Shown: one piece after another, positions 17,209 to 26,553 of the stretch
Layout of the letters: each line of letters starts with the position of its first letter
How positions within the stretch are numbered: position 1 is the stretch's first letter
DNA from: CBDAQR01 sp965199055
Lineage (GTDB): Bacteria; Pseudomonadota; Gammaproteobacteria; Pseudomonadales; Halieaceae
Direction: 5' to 3'
Assembly: GCA_965199055.1 (NCBI GenBank)
Contig: CBDAQR010000003.1
Coordinates: 248,001-312,000 of the forward strand
Length of the DNA: 64,000 nt
Notes under the pieces: generated by a model
What the model was told of the DNA's origin: nothing
What the model saw: only the letters and a program-made list of their open reading frames with translations
The model's database searches: none
Translations under genes and position numbers: made by a program

Positions 17209-18564
17209 TTATTCGCTGACACCCAAAATGAAAATCACCAGCACCGCTGGGGGAACAACGTACCGCAACAGAAAATGCCACAGCTTGAATAGCGTCTCGT
17301 TGCCGAAGGCCAGTTCCTCCGCTGCGACTTCCTTGCTGACGAAGTAGCCCACGAAGATCGCAATAAACAGACCGCCCAGCGGCAGCAGGATCTGATTGGA
17401 AAAGTAATCCAGCACGCCGTTCAGGTCTCGGCCGAACATCTGCAACTCAGAAATGACGTTGTAAGACAGAATACTCAGCACACTCAACACGGCCACAGCA
17501 CCCACCACGAGCAAGGCGCTCTTGTGCCGGGCAAAACCGTGGTGGTCTTCCATCCAGGCCGTTACGCACTCGATTAGTCCCACCATCGAAGTAATACCGG
17601 CCACAGACAACAGCAGGAAGAACAGGATGCTGAACAGGTAGCCGCCCGGCATTTCGGCGAAGGCGACAGGCAGCGTCTGGAAGATAAGGCCGGCACCCGC
17701 CGCGGGGTCGAGCCCGTTGTTAAACACTGCCGGGAAGATCACCAAACCTGCCAGTATGGCCACCATGGTGTCGGCAAATACGATCAGAATCACAGAGCGT
17801 GGAATCGACACCTGCTTCGGCAAGTAAGCGCCGAAGGTCATCATGCCACCCATAGCCACACCAATCGAGAAGAAGGCCTGCCCGATCGCCACCAGAAATA
17901 CATCGGGTGTGATCTTGCTCCAGTCGGGATAAAACAGCCACACCAGCGCCTCTTTCATGCCCCCGGCAAACACGTTGTAGATCGCCAGCCCTGCCAGCAG
18001 CAGAAACAGAAGAGGCATCAATACAGTGACCGCTTTTTCGATGCCACCTTGCACACCGCTATAAATAATAAAACCAGTGATGCCCAGGCCTACTAGCGTC
18101 CAGAAGAGCATACCGGTGGGGTCTGCCAATACCGCGGTAAACTGTGAGGCGGCGATTTCGCTGTCGACACCCACAAAGCCGGTCGTCACTGCCTTGAATA
18201 GGTACCAGAGCACCCAGCCGACAACGGCTGCATAGACGATCTCGATGGTGAAGGCTGCCAGCAGCCCCATATGACCAACGACCTGCCAGCCCTTGTGCCG
18301 GCCCTCGCCGGTTGCCACATTGCGCATGGCCAGCGGCGGGCTCATTTTGCCGCGCCGACCGATAAACAACTCGGCTAACAGAATGGGCACCCCAATTCCG
18401 AAGGCACAGGCCAGATACACGATGACGAAAGCGGCGCCGCCGTTCTCTCCGGCGACGTAGGGGAAACGCCAGATATTGCCCAAGCCCACCGCGAAGCCCA
18501 CGGAGGCCATTAGAAATGCAAAGCGAGAGGAAAAATTCTCGTGACTACCAGCGCTCAGCGCCAT
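17209..18564 (-). CDS. Sodium-dependent neurotransmitter-symporter family (NSS/SNF) transporter
   Basis: A 451-residue transporter with about 11-12 membrane helices. The first helix carries the Na+/substrate site sequence FLMASVGFAVGLGNIWRFP, and GGAAFVIVYLA follows, as in LeuT-fold bacterial NSS proteins. Helix 6 region is VAIGQAFFSIGVAMGGM. Substrates of bacterial members are amino acids such as tryptophan, leucine or tyrosine; which one here cannot be told. It begins the same-strand run with the AGCS symporter and S9 peptidase. Confidence 0.95.
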   Translation of the reverse strand: MALSAGSHENFSSRFAFLMASVGFAVGLGNIWRFPYVAGENGGAAFVIVYLACAFGIGVPILLAELFIGRRGKMSPPLAMRNVATGEGRHKGWQVVGHMGLLAAFTIEIVYAAVVGWVLWYLFKAVTTGFVGVDSEIAASQFTAVLADPTGMLFWTLVGLGITGFIIYSGVQGGIEKAVTVLMPLLFLLLAGLAIYNVFAGGMKEALVWLFYPDWSKITPDVFLVAIGQAFFSIGVAMGGMMTFGAYLPKQVSIPRSVILIVFADTMVAILAGLVIFPAVFNNGLDPAAGAGLIFQTLPVAFAEMPGGYLFSILFFLLLSVAGITSMVGLIECVTAWMEDHHGFARHKSALLVVGAVAVLSVLSILSYNVISELQMFGRDLNGVLDYFSNQILLPLGGLFIAIFVGYFVSKEVAAEELAFGNETLFKLWHFLLRYVVPPAVLVIFILGVSE

Positions 18565-18643
18565 GCTTTAACTCCAGATTTTTATTATGAGAGACATCCT
18601 ACCAGCTTCCTGTGCCCAGGAGTAATCCGCGACACGCTGGCAA

Positions 18644-18677
18644 TAAAAAACCCCGGCAGCCGCACACTACCGGGGTT
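18644..18677 (-). terminator. Strong intrinsic terminator of the MBL/M24/thiolase operon
   Basis: Read on the minus strand, AACCCCGG (18677-18670) pairs with CCGGGGTT (18656-18649) around a 13-base loop, and the stem runs straight into a T-run (TTTTTTATTG). It lies 12 bases past the thiolase stop. Confidence 0.9.
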
Positions 18678-18689
18678 CTCAGGAACCGA

Positions 18690-19862
18690 CTATACGCGCT
18701 CGATGATCGTGCCGTTAGCGGTACCACCACCCTCGCAGATGGCCAACAAACCGTACTTCTTACCGGTGCGATGCAGCTCGTGAACCAGCGTCGTCATCAG
18801 TTTGGCACCGGTACCACCCAGCGGGTGACCGAGTGCCTGGGCGCCGCCGTTCACATTCAGCTTGTCCATGTCAGCCTTGACCGTCTTGGCCCAGGCAAGG
18901 GGCACGGAGCCAAACGCTTCGTTCACCTCAAACAAGTCGATGTCATCAATGCTCATGCCTGCCTTCTCCAACACCTTCTCGGTGGCTTCGATCGGGCCTT
19001 CGAGCATAATTACTGGGTCACCACCAATCACCGACAGCGCCTTGATCTTCGCCAGCGGCTTAAGACCGTACTTCTCCACCCCCTCTGCATTGGCGATGAG
19101 CACTGCGGCTGCGCCGTCACAGATTTGCGAGGCTAGGCCCGCAGTGATCTTGCCGCCTTCCTGTAGCGGTTCTAGACCGGCGATGGCATCTTTGGTCGCC
19201 TCAAAGCGAATGCCTTCATCCTGGGTGTGCATTTCCAGGCTGCCGTCTTCCAGCTCTACTTCAATCGGCACAATCTCATTCTCAAAGCGTCCCTCTTCCA
19301 CAGCTTGTTTCGCCTTCATGTGAGATGAGTAGGCAAAATCGACCAGTTCTTCGCTAGAAATGTCATATTTCTCGCACAGCATCTCTGCACCTGCGAATTG
19401 GCTGAACTGAATGCCGGGGTAGCGCTCGGTGATCTCCGCGCCATAGGGCAAGCCGTGGTCCGCTTTGTAACCGTCGACGATGTTCGCGCCGATGGGTACC
19501 TGGCTCATGCTCTCAACGCCGCCGGCGATGACGACGTCCTGAGTACCCGACATTACCGCTTGGGCCGCAAAGTGAATCGCTTGCTGGCCAGAACCGCACT
19601 GGCGATCGACGCTGGTGCCCGGCACCTTCTCGCCCAACACCGATGAGATACACACATTGCGCGCCACATTGGAACTCTGCGCGCCGACCTGGCTCACACA
19701 GCCAAAGATCAGATCGTCGATGTTGGCGGGATCCATACCACTGCGTTCGACGAGCGCGTCGACAACCTTGGCACCCAGGTCAATGGGATGGGTTTTGGAA
19801 AGGCGACCGTTTCTACGACCTCCGGCACTGCGCACCGCGGCGCAAATAAAGGCTTCACTCAT
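18690..19862 (-). CDS. Acetyl-CoA C-acyltransferase (thiolase)
   Basis: A 390-residue thiolase. Active-site residues are Cys89 (DRQCGSGQQ), His346 (LGHPLGGTG) and Cys376 (ICEGGGTANG). Thiolases cleave 3-ketoacyl-CoA to acetyl-CoA, or run the reverse condensation. The form without a FadB neighbour suggests a catabolic role on a special substrate rather than the main FadAB complex; this is inference. The start overlaps the stop of the M24 peptidase gene by four bases (ATGA), and TAGGAG lies in the right place. It is the last gene of a three-gene overlapping set. Confidence 0.93.
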   Translation of the reverse strand: MSEAFICAAVRSAGGRRNGRLSKTHPIDLGAKVVDALVERSGMDPANIDDLIFGCVSQVGAQSSNVARNVCISSVLGEKVPGTSVDRQCGSGQQAIHFAAQAVMSGTQDVVIAGGVESMSQVPIGANIVDGYKADHGLPYGAEITERYPGIQFSQFAGAEMLCEKYDISSEELVDFAYSSHMKAKQAVEEGRFENEIVPIEVELEDGSLEMHTQDEGIRFEATKDAIAGLEPLQEGGKITAGLASQICDGAAAVLIANAEGVEKYGLKPLAKIKALSVIGGDPVIMLEGPIEATEKVLEKAGMSIDDIDLFEVNEAFGSVPLAWAKTVKADMDKLNVNGGAQALGHPLGGTGAKLMTTLVHELHRTGKKYGLLAICEGGGTANGTIIERV

Positions 19863-21658
19863 GCTGCTACTCCTATGGGTTGTGTGGCATTTTCAAGCCA
19901 GGTTAAGTCATCGCCCTCGAGATGCGGCGCAATCGCGTCGCGCACCAGGCCGTGATAATCGTTAAGCCAGTCGATCTCGTCGCTGCTGAGCAGCTCCACA
20001 TCTACCAGCCGGTTGTCAAAAGGCACCATGGTCAGCGCTTCAAACTCAAACATGCGCGGCCCCTCCTCGTTGGTGGCCTCAGATTCACGCACCACGACCA
20101 GATTTTCACAACGCATGCCGTAGGCATCGTCTTTGTAAAAACCGGGTTCGTTGCTGAGGATCATGCCCGCTTCCAGCGAATAGGCATTACCGACCTTGGC
20201 GATGCGCTGCGGCCCCTCGTGTACGCTGAGGAATGCTCCCACACCATGACCGGTGCCGTGGTCGTAATCCAGACCTTCCTGCCACAAAAACTGGCGGGCA
20301 AGGATATCGAGCTGGGTGCCATTGGTACCTTCGGGAAACACCGCCTGATCCAGGGCGATATGGCCCTTCAGCACCAGCGTAAAGCGGCGCCGAATTTCAT
20401 CGCTCGGGTCGCCTATAGCTATGGTGCGGGTAATATCAGTGGTGCCGTCCAGATATTGACCACCGCTGTCAACCAGGTACACATTACCCATTTCGAGGCT
20501 GGCGGGTTGCTCACTGTTGAGATGGTTGTAATGGCACATCGCGGCGTTGCCCGCTGCGGCGGAGATGGTATCGAACGAAGTTTCCTGAAACAGCTCGCCT
20601 ACCTTGCGGAACTCAAACAGTCTGTCCGAGAGCTCTGCCTCAGAGCGCAATCGACCCGCTGCCACTTCGGCGTCGAGCCAGGCGAGAAACCGCACTTCGG
20701 CCACGCCGTCACGAATATGCGAGTCACGCGCACCCTGTATCTCGACCTCATTCTTGCAGGCTTTGGGGATAAGCACTGGATCATCGTCGGCTATCAGATC
20801 TGCGCCGGCACGCTCGAGCGATAACTGACACCAGGCGTTTGCAGTGGCCGGATCCGCGATAACCGTATGACCGCCCAACTCCGCAAACTGGGCCGGCGCC
20901 TCAGATTCGGGCAATACCGTGACGCCCTCCCCGACATGCGCAGCGAAGCCTTCGGGGATCTTGGCCGGGTCCGTGAAAAACAGCATACGCCCATCGTCGT
21001 GGAGCAGTCCAAAACCCAGCACCAGCGGCAGGCAGGGTATGTCGCGGCCCCGAATATTGAGCAGCCAGGCCACAGAGTCAGCAGCGAAAATCAATGCCGC
21101 CTCAGCACCCTGCTCCGCGATGGCCGCACCAATGCGCTGGCGCTTGTCTGCGCTCGACACGCCGGTATAGGTCTCTTCCAATAGCAGCGCCGAATTTATC
21201 GCAGCAGCGGGTCGGTCTGCCCAGCTCTGGTCGATCAGGTTTTCCTGCAGCTCCACCAGCTCGATGTCGTTTTTAGCTAATACTCGCACCGCGGCCTTAT
21301 ACCAATTGAGCGGGTGCATACGGGGATCGAAACCCACTTTTGCGCCGCTATCGAGCTGGCGCGCAAGCCAGCGCATATGCGGTTCTTCCACTAGATGCAG
21401 TATCTCGAACAACTCTTGATCTACTTGCTGACGCACCTGCACGGTATAGCGGCCGTCGACAAAGATGGCTGCACGGTCACGCATAACGATGACCACGCCC
21501 GCAGAGCCGGTAAAATCACTAATCCAGCGCAAGCGTTCATTGTGTTCGGGTATGTATTCACCCAGGTATTCGTCCGCGCGCGGCACTACCAGGGCATCGA
21601 TGTCAGCTGCGGCCATGTGCTCACGCACTGCCGCGAGACGCTCGGCAATTAACTCCAT
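19859..21658 (-). CDS. Xaa-Pro aminopeptidase, M24B family (long form)
   Basis: A 599-residue metallopeptidase that removes N-terminal residues preceding proline. Two creatinase-like N-terminal domains (residues about 5-300) are followed by the pita-bread catalytic domain. Metal ligands are visible: Asp about 397 (LVDSGGQYLDG) and Asp about 408 (TTDITRT), His about 471 (HGTGHGVG), Glu about 504 (SNEPGFY) and Glu about 517 (CENLVVV). The length and C-terminal extension are those of the APP1-like long form. No signal peptide, so cytoplasmic. Overlaps the metallo-hydrolase gene by 10 bases and thiolase by 4. Confidence 0.95.
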   Translation of the reverse strand: MELIAERLAAVREHMAAADIDALVVPRADEYLGEYIPEHNERLRWISDFTGSAGVVIVMRDRAAIFVDGRYTVQVRQQVDQELFEILHLVEEPHMRWLARQLDSGAKVGFDPRMHPLNWYKAAVRVLAKNDIELVELQENLIDQSWADRPAAAINSALLLEETYTGVSSADKRQRIGAAIAEQGAEAALIFAADSVAWLLNIRGRDIPCLPLVLGFGLLHDDGRMLFFTDPAKIPEGFAAHVGEGVTVLPESEAPAQFAELGGHTVIADPATANAWCQLSLERAGADLIADDDPVLIPKACKNEVEIQGARDSHIRDGVAEVRFLAWLDAEVAAGRLRSEAELSDRLFEFRKVGELFQETSFDTISAAAGNAAMCHYNHLNSEQPASLEMGNVYLVDSGGQYLDGTTDITRTIAIGDPSDEIRRRFTLVLKGHIALDQAVFPEGTNGTQLDILARQFLWQEGLDYDHGTGHGVGAFLSVHEGPQRIAKVGNAYSLEAGMILSNEPGFYKDDAYGMRCENLVVVRESEATNEEGPRMFEFEALTMVPFDNRLVDVELLSSDEIDWLNDYHGLVRDAIAPHLEGDDLTWLENATQPIGVAA

Positions 21659-22731
21659 TGATCGTCCTCGAATAATCCAGCTTTCTGTACGTACCAGTCG
21701 ACTCCATTTGTGTCCCGCTCGCGATCCGCCATACGGCGTCCGATCAGGCAGTTCAGGTGGGCAAGCGTTTCGCCCGTAGCCAATTGAATAGAGTGCTGGT
21801 CAATCTCTCGTTTAAACAAGGCGGGGAAACAGTCCACCGCCCGCTTCGGCTCTTCCAGATGTTCATAAAGCGCGTACAGCCCGCGCCGGTGAGATTCAAT
21901 AATCTGGGAAAGCCGTTGGTGTAATCCAAAAAATGGCGCCTCATGAGCCGGCAGTACCAGTACATCATCGGGCAACAGGCCGCGAATCTGGGTGCAGGAG
22001 TCCATCCACTCTTTGAGGGTGTCGCTGCCGGGTTCAGTGGGGAACACCGCAATATTGGGTGTAATGCGCGGCAGAATCTGGTCGCCGGCAATCAGTAACT
22101 TGAGCGCCGGGCAATACAGCGCCATATGCTCCGGTGAGTGGCCGCTGCCGTGCACCATTTGCCAGTAGCGCTCATTGATCTGAATAGTCTCGCCCGCCTG
22201 CAGGCGGCGAAAGCTGTCGGGGAGTGGCGAAATAGCGCGACCAAAACCACCAAACCGGGCCTTGTAGGCATCCAACTGCTCATCGTTGTAACCTGCCGCG
22301 CGATAAAAACGCAGCGCCACTTCGGGCGCGGGGCGGCCGGTATCACTCGCCATCGCCCGGCACATCAGGAATTCTTCACGCGACATCCACAGCTCGGCAC
22401 CAGAACGCTCACACAACCAACCGGCGAGGCCCACATGATCGGGATGCATATGGGTGCAGATGACTCGTTTGAGTGGCTTGCCGCCCATAAATCCGGAAAA
22501 CAGCGATTCCCACTGCTGCCGCGCAGACTCAATATCCAAACAGGTGTCGACCACGCTCCAGCCGTCACCATCCTCGAGTAACCACAGGTTAATGTGGTCC
22601 AGACCACCAGGCATGAGAAATCGCACCCAGTATACGCCATCGGCCACTTCAACCGGCTCACCGGGCTCTATCGGCGGCTTGCGACCCCAGGGGTAGGTCA
22701 GCCCCTTGTAGCGCTCCGAATTCTTTTCCAA
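21649..22731 (-). CDS. MBL-fold metallo-hydrolase
   Basis: About 360 residues of a metallo-beta-lactamase-fold hydrolase. The dinuclear metal motif THMHPDHVGLAG is near residue 95, later ligands are in HGSGHSPEHMALYC (about residue 190) and IAGDQILPRITP, and a C-terminal His lies in LPAHEAPF. A substrate such as a thioester or lactone is possible but unknown. The frame is open back to 22989, but that would overlap the divergent ppdK start; TTG 22731 has GAGAGAGG ten bases upstream and yields a normal start (LEKNSERYKGLTYPWG). It is the first gene of an overlapping trio with the M24 peptidase and thiolase. Confidence 0.8.
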   Translation of the reverse strand: MEKNSERYKGLTYPWGRKPPIEPGEPVEVADGVYWVRFLMPGGLDHINLWLLEDGDGWSVVDTCLDIESARQQWESLFSGFMGGKPLKRVICTHMHPDHVGLAGWLCERSGAELWMSREEFLMCRAMASDTGRPAPEVALRFYRAAGYNDEQLDAYKARFGGFGRAISPLPDSFRRLQAGETIQINERYWQMVHGSGHSPEHMALYCPALKLLIAGDQILPRITPNIAVFPTEPGSDTLKEWMDSCTQIRGLLPDDVLVLPAHEAPFFGLHQRLSQIIESHRRGLYALYEHLEEPKRAVDCFPALFKREIDQHSIQLATGETLAHLNCLIGRRMADRERDTNGVDWYVQKAGLFEDDQWS

Positions 22732-22894
22732 ACTGCGGTTTACCTCTCTCAAACCAGCGCGAAAGTGTATCACGCGGCAGCTGTATTCAGGCAACAAATA
22801 GTGCGTATGAGGCGCTTGATTCCTGAGGCTCAAACCGCATACTACGCGCCTTACAGGGAGGCTCCAGGGAGCCGTTACTTTTCGGGGATTAATC

Positions 22895-25501
22895 ATGGCC
22901 AAACGCGTATACCTGTTCAATGAAGGCAGCAAGGACGACCGCGAACTGCTGGGCGGCAAAGGTGCCAACCTATGCGAGATGACGGCCATGGGCCTGCCGG
23001 TTCCCTACGGTTTTATCATCACCACCCCCACCTGTCGCGAGTTCTTCGAAGCGGGTAATAAGCTGCCGCGACACTTGCAAACCGAGTACAACGTGGCGCT
23101 GAAACTGGTCGAGGAAAAGATGGAAGCCGGCTTTGGCGACCCCGAGAACCCCCTACTCTTCTCCGTGCGTTCGGGTGCCCCGGTTTCCATGCCCGGCATG
23201 ATGAACACGATCCTCAACCTGGGCATGAACGACGAGATTGTCGAGGGTATGGCCCGCAAGACCGGAAATGCCCGCTTCGCATGGGATTCCTACCGGCGCT
23301 TCATCCAGATGTTTGCCGATGTGGTACTGGAGGCCGACGGCGAACAATTTGAGCACGAGATCGAAAAGTACAAAGCCGAGCACGGCAAGACGCTGGATAC
23401 CGACATGGACGCCGACGATTGGAAGGCCATTGTCGATGTCTACAAAGGTATGGTGGATTTCCCGCAAGACCCGGCGACACAGTTGCGCCAGGCGATCGAA
23501 GCGGTATTCCTGTCGTGGAACACACCCCGCGCCATTGTCTACCGCGAGATGCATAACATTCCGGAAACCCTGGGAACCGCCGTTTGTGTGCAGGCGATGG
23601 TGTTCGGCAACTTCGGCGATACTTCCGGCTCCGGTGTGGCCTTTACCCGTAACCCTTCTACGGGCGAGAACGCGTTTTTCGGGGAGTACCTGGTGAACGC
23701 CGCGGGCGAAGACGTGGTCGCGGGTATCCGCACGCCCGATCCCATCAGTCACCTCGAACAGGAAATGCCAGAGGTCTACAAGGAGCTGTTCGAAACCCAA
23801 CAGCGCCTCGAGAACCACTACCGCGACATGCAGGATCTGGAGTTCACCATCCAGGAAGGCAAGTTCTATATGCTGCAAACCCGCAGCGGCAAGCGCACCG
23901 GTCGCGCCTCAGTAAAAATTGCGGTCGACATGGTCAATGAAGGCTTAATCGACGAGAAAGAGGCCCTGATGCGGGTTTCGCCGGAACACGTTGAGGCTTT
24001 CCTGCACCCAATGGTAGACCCGGATGCCAAGCAGAACATTATCGCCAGTGGGCTGCCGGCCAGTCCGGGTGGCGCGACCGGTCAGGTAGTGTTCTCTGCT
24101 GACGAAGCGGTCGAGGTCGCGGCTGACGGTACGCCGGTGGTTTTGGTGCGCCGGGAAACGACCCCCGAAGACATTCATGGCATGAAAGTCGCGCAGGGCA
24201 TTTTGACCGAGCTCGGCGGCATGACGTCTCACGCGGCAGTGGTAGCACGCGGCATGGGTGTCTGCGCCATTACCGGTTGCGATGCGCTTACTATCGACTA
24301 TGCCGAGGGCGCAGTGACGACCAGTGACGGTCACAGCTTTAAGCGGGGCGAGACCATCACCCTGGACGGCTCAACCGGCGATGTCATGCTCGGCGATATT
24401 CCGAAGACCGAAGCGTCCTCCAGCGACGATTTTCAGACCCTGCTGTCCTGGGCTGACAAGCACCGGCGCCTGAAAATCCGTGCCAACGCAGAAACACAGG
24501 AAGATGCTGCCAAGGCAAGAGAGCTGGGCGCGGAAGGCATCGGCTTATGTCGCACCGAGCATATGTTCTTTGACGCAGACCGTATCGACCTGATGCGTGG
24601 CATGATCCTGTCGGACACCACCGAAGAGCGCCAGAGCTATCTCGACAAGCTTATTGCCTATCAGCGCAGTGACATGAAGGCATTGTTCGAAGTGATGCAC
24701 GGCCTGCCCGTTACGGTGCGGCTGCTCGACCCGCCCTTGCACGAGTTCCTGCCCCACACAGAGGATGACATTCAGGCCCTGGCCGAACGAATTGGAAAGT
24801 CGGCCGACGCTATTCGCGAGACCACTCGTAACATGCAAGAAGTGAACCCCATGCTGGGTTTTAGGGGCTGCCGCCTGTCAGTGCTGTTTCCAGAGATCAC
24901 CGAGATGCAGGTTGAAGCCATCATTGGCGCAGCCATTGAGGCTCACGAAGAAGGCCATAACCCCTACCCGGAGATCATGATCCCGTTGGTGGTTAACGTC
25001 CGGGAAATCAGGCTGATCACTGAGATTATTCAGAAAGGCATCCTCAACGCCATGGCCGAGAAGAAGGTCTCGATCCCCTACAAAATCGGCACCATGATGG
25101 AGACACCCCGGGCCTGTCTAGGCGCCAAGCGCCTGGCACCTGCGGTGGAATTCATGAGCTTCGGTACCAATGATCTGACCCAGATGACCTATGGTTTCTC
25201 GCGTGATGACGTCGGCAAGTTTATTCCTGCCTATCTGGATAAGAAAATTGTCGAGCAAGATCCGTTCGTATCCCTGGACCAACGCGCGGTCGGCAGGCTG
25301 ATGAAGACTGCGATTAAGGATTCGAAGGCACGCAAAAAAGGCATCAAGTACGGCATTTGCGGCGAGCACGGCGGCGACCCACGCTCTATCCAGTTCTGCC
25401 ACGAGATCGGTCTCGATTACGTGAGCTGCAGCCCCTTCCGGGTGCCTGTGGCGCGCATTGCGGCAGCTCAGGCCAATGTCGGCGGTGATATCGCCGACTA
25501 G
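22895..25501 (+). CDS. ppdK: Pyruvate, phosphate dikinase
   Basis: An 868-residue enzyme that interconverts pyruvate, ATP and phosphate with phosphoenolpyruvate, AMP and PPi. Residues 1-340 are the ATP-grasp domain (GGKGANLCEMTAMGLPVP; SVRSGAPVSMPGMM). The swivelling phosphohistidine domain has GGMTSHAAVVARGMG with His446. The C-terminal PEP-binding TIM barrel has GLCRTEHMFF and FGTNDLTQMTYGFSRDD and ends with CGEHGGDP and SPFRVPVARIAAAQA. Full length. It could support gluconeogenesis from amino acids, as the neighbouring amino-acid genes suggest. Its TAG stop shares the CTAG with the convergent ureohydrolase. Confidence 0.97.
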   Translation: MAKRVYLFNEGSKDDRELLGGKGANLCEMTAMGLPVPYGFIITTPTCREFFEAGNKLPRHLQTEYNVALKLVEEKMEAGFGDPENPLLFSVRSGAPVSMPGMMNTILNLGMNDEIVEGMARKTGNARFAWDSYRRFIQMFADVVLEADGEQFEHEIEKYKAEHGKTLDTDMDADDWKAIVDVYKGMVDFPQDPATQLRQAIEAVFLSWNTPRAIVYREMHNIPETLGTAVCVQAMVFGNFGDTSGSGVAFTRNPSTGENAFFGEYLVNAAGEDVVAGIRTPDPISHLEQEMPEVYKELFETQQRLENHYRDMQDLEFTIQEGKFYMLQTRSGKRTGRASVKIAVDMVNEGLIDEKEALMRVSPEHVEAFLHPMVDPDAKQNIIASGLPASPGGATGQVVFSADEAVEVAADGTPVVLVRRETTPEDIHGMKVAQGILTELGGMTSHAAVVARGMGVCAITGCDALTIDYAEGAVTTSDGHSFKRGETITLDGSTGDVMLGDIPKTEASSSDDFQTLLSWADKHRRLKIRANAETQEDAAKARELGAEGIGLCRTEHMFFDADRIDLMRGMILSDTTEERQSYLDKLIAYQRSDMKALFEVMHGLPVTVRLLDPPLHEFLPHTEDDIQALAERIGKSADAIRETTRNMQEVNPMLGFRGCRLSVLFPEITEMQVEAIIGAAIEAHEEGHNPYPEIMIPLVVNVREIRLITEIIQKGILNAMAEKKVSIPYKIGTMMETPRACLGAKRLAPAVEFMSFGTNDLTQMTYGFSRDDVGKFIPAYLDKKIVEQDPFVSLDQRAVGRLMKTAIKDSKARKKGIKYGICGEHGGDPRSIQFCHEIGLDYVSCSPFRVPVARIAAAQANVGGDIAD

Positions 25502-26469
25502 GCTGGAGTGCGCGACGCCCGCATGTAGAGGAACTGCAGCGCGATAGACGCGGCCGCCAGCGCGGTGACTTCCGCATGATCGTAGGCGGGAGCCACCTCC
25601 ACCACATCGAAGCCGACAATATCCAGGTCGGCAATGCCTTCCAAAATCTGCAGCGCGCGGCTGCTGCTCAAGCCGCCCACCACCGGTGTTCCGGTGCCCG
25701 GAGCAAAGGCGGGGTCCAACGCATCGATATCAAAGGTGAGGTAGGCCTTGGTGTCCCCTACCCGCTGGCGAATTCTCGACACGATGTCTTGAACCGGCAG
25801 CTCATTGGCCATGTGACCGTCGATCACCTCGAAGCCATGACCCTCGCGTTCATATTCAGTGCGAATACCAATCTGTATTGATGTGGCGGGATCGATGAGC
25901 CCCTCGCGCGGCGCGCGGTAGAACATACAGCCGTGGTTATAGGCCAGTCCCTCGTCATAGGTATCGGTGTGGGCGTCGAAGTGGATCAGCGATAGTTTGC
26001 CGTGAGCGGCGTGATGACCGCGCAATAACGGCAGGGTTACGAAGTGATCGCCACCGAAGCTCACCAGCGTCTTGCCCGCGGCGGTAATGGCGGCCGAGTG
26101 TGCCTGCACCTGCTCCAGCATTTTTTCGCTGTCGCCCCAATCGAACTGCAGATCACCGTAATCGGCGACTGCAAGCCGATCCCATATCGAGAACTGCCAG
26201 GGCCAGCGCCGCTCTTCCCAGCGCAAATTAGCGCTGGCCTGGCGAATGGCATTGGGCCCGCTCCGGGTTCCAGCACGACCGCTGGTGCCGAGATCGTAGG
26301 GGATGCCCATCACGAAGGTGTCGATATCGTCATCGTTCAGGTCGCGACTGAACGGCATTCCCATGTAGCTATACACGTTCGCATACATGGAATCATCATC
26401 GAGCGGGACTTTATTATCGAGTTTATCAGTCACTGGCGACACTCTATGCTGAGGCTTGAGGGCGACCAT
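25498..26469 (-). CDS. speB: Ureohydrolase: agmatinase or guanidinobutyrase
   Basis: A 323-residue arginase-family hydrolase that releases urea from a guanidino compound using two Mn ions. Metal ligands appear in FGGDHFVTLP, HFDAHTDTYDEG (near residue 155) and DIDALDPAFAPGTGTP (near residue 245). The residue pattern fits agmatinase, producing putrescine; 4-guanidinobutyrase (GbuA) is the main alternative. The following SpuC-type aminotransferase would use putrescine, and the AruH-like gene could feed guanidinobutyrate, so context supports both. ATG 26469 has only a weak ribosome site; a shorter start near MYANVYSYMG is possible. Convergent overlap of 4 bases with ppdK. Confidence 0.9.
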   Translation of the reverse strand: MVALKPQHRVSPVTDKLDNKVPLDDDSMYANVYSYMGMPFSRDLNDDDIDTFVMGIPYDLGTSGRAGTRSGPNAIRQASANLRWEERRWPWQFSIWDRLAVADYGDLQFDWGDSEKMLEQVQAHSAAITAAGKTLVSFGGDHFVTLPLLRGHHAAHGKLSLIHFDAHTDTYDEGLAYNHGCMFYRAPREGLIDPATSIQIGIRTEYEREGHGFEVIDGHMANELPVQDIVSRIRQRVGDTKAYLTFDIDALDPAFAPGTGTPVVGGLSSSRALQILEGIADLDIVGFDVVEVAPAYDHAEVTALAAASIALQFLYMRASRTPA

Positions 26470-26553
26470 AATACACCGGTTTTCAGGTAGACCAATGCTC
26501 CGCTGTCTATGGCATGCTAGCCTTCTCTATCAACGATTGTTGGAGTAAAAAAC

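Noticed and set aside
19922..20824. 300-aa plus-strand ORF
   Set aside because: It is antisense to the Xaa-Pro aminopeptidase, whose metal ligands are intact.
22732..22989. Long N-terminal extension of the metallo-hydrolase to 22989
   Set aside because: It overlaps the divergent ppdK start and the residues are not domain-like; TTG 22731 has a good ribosome site.
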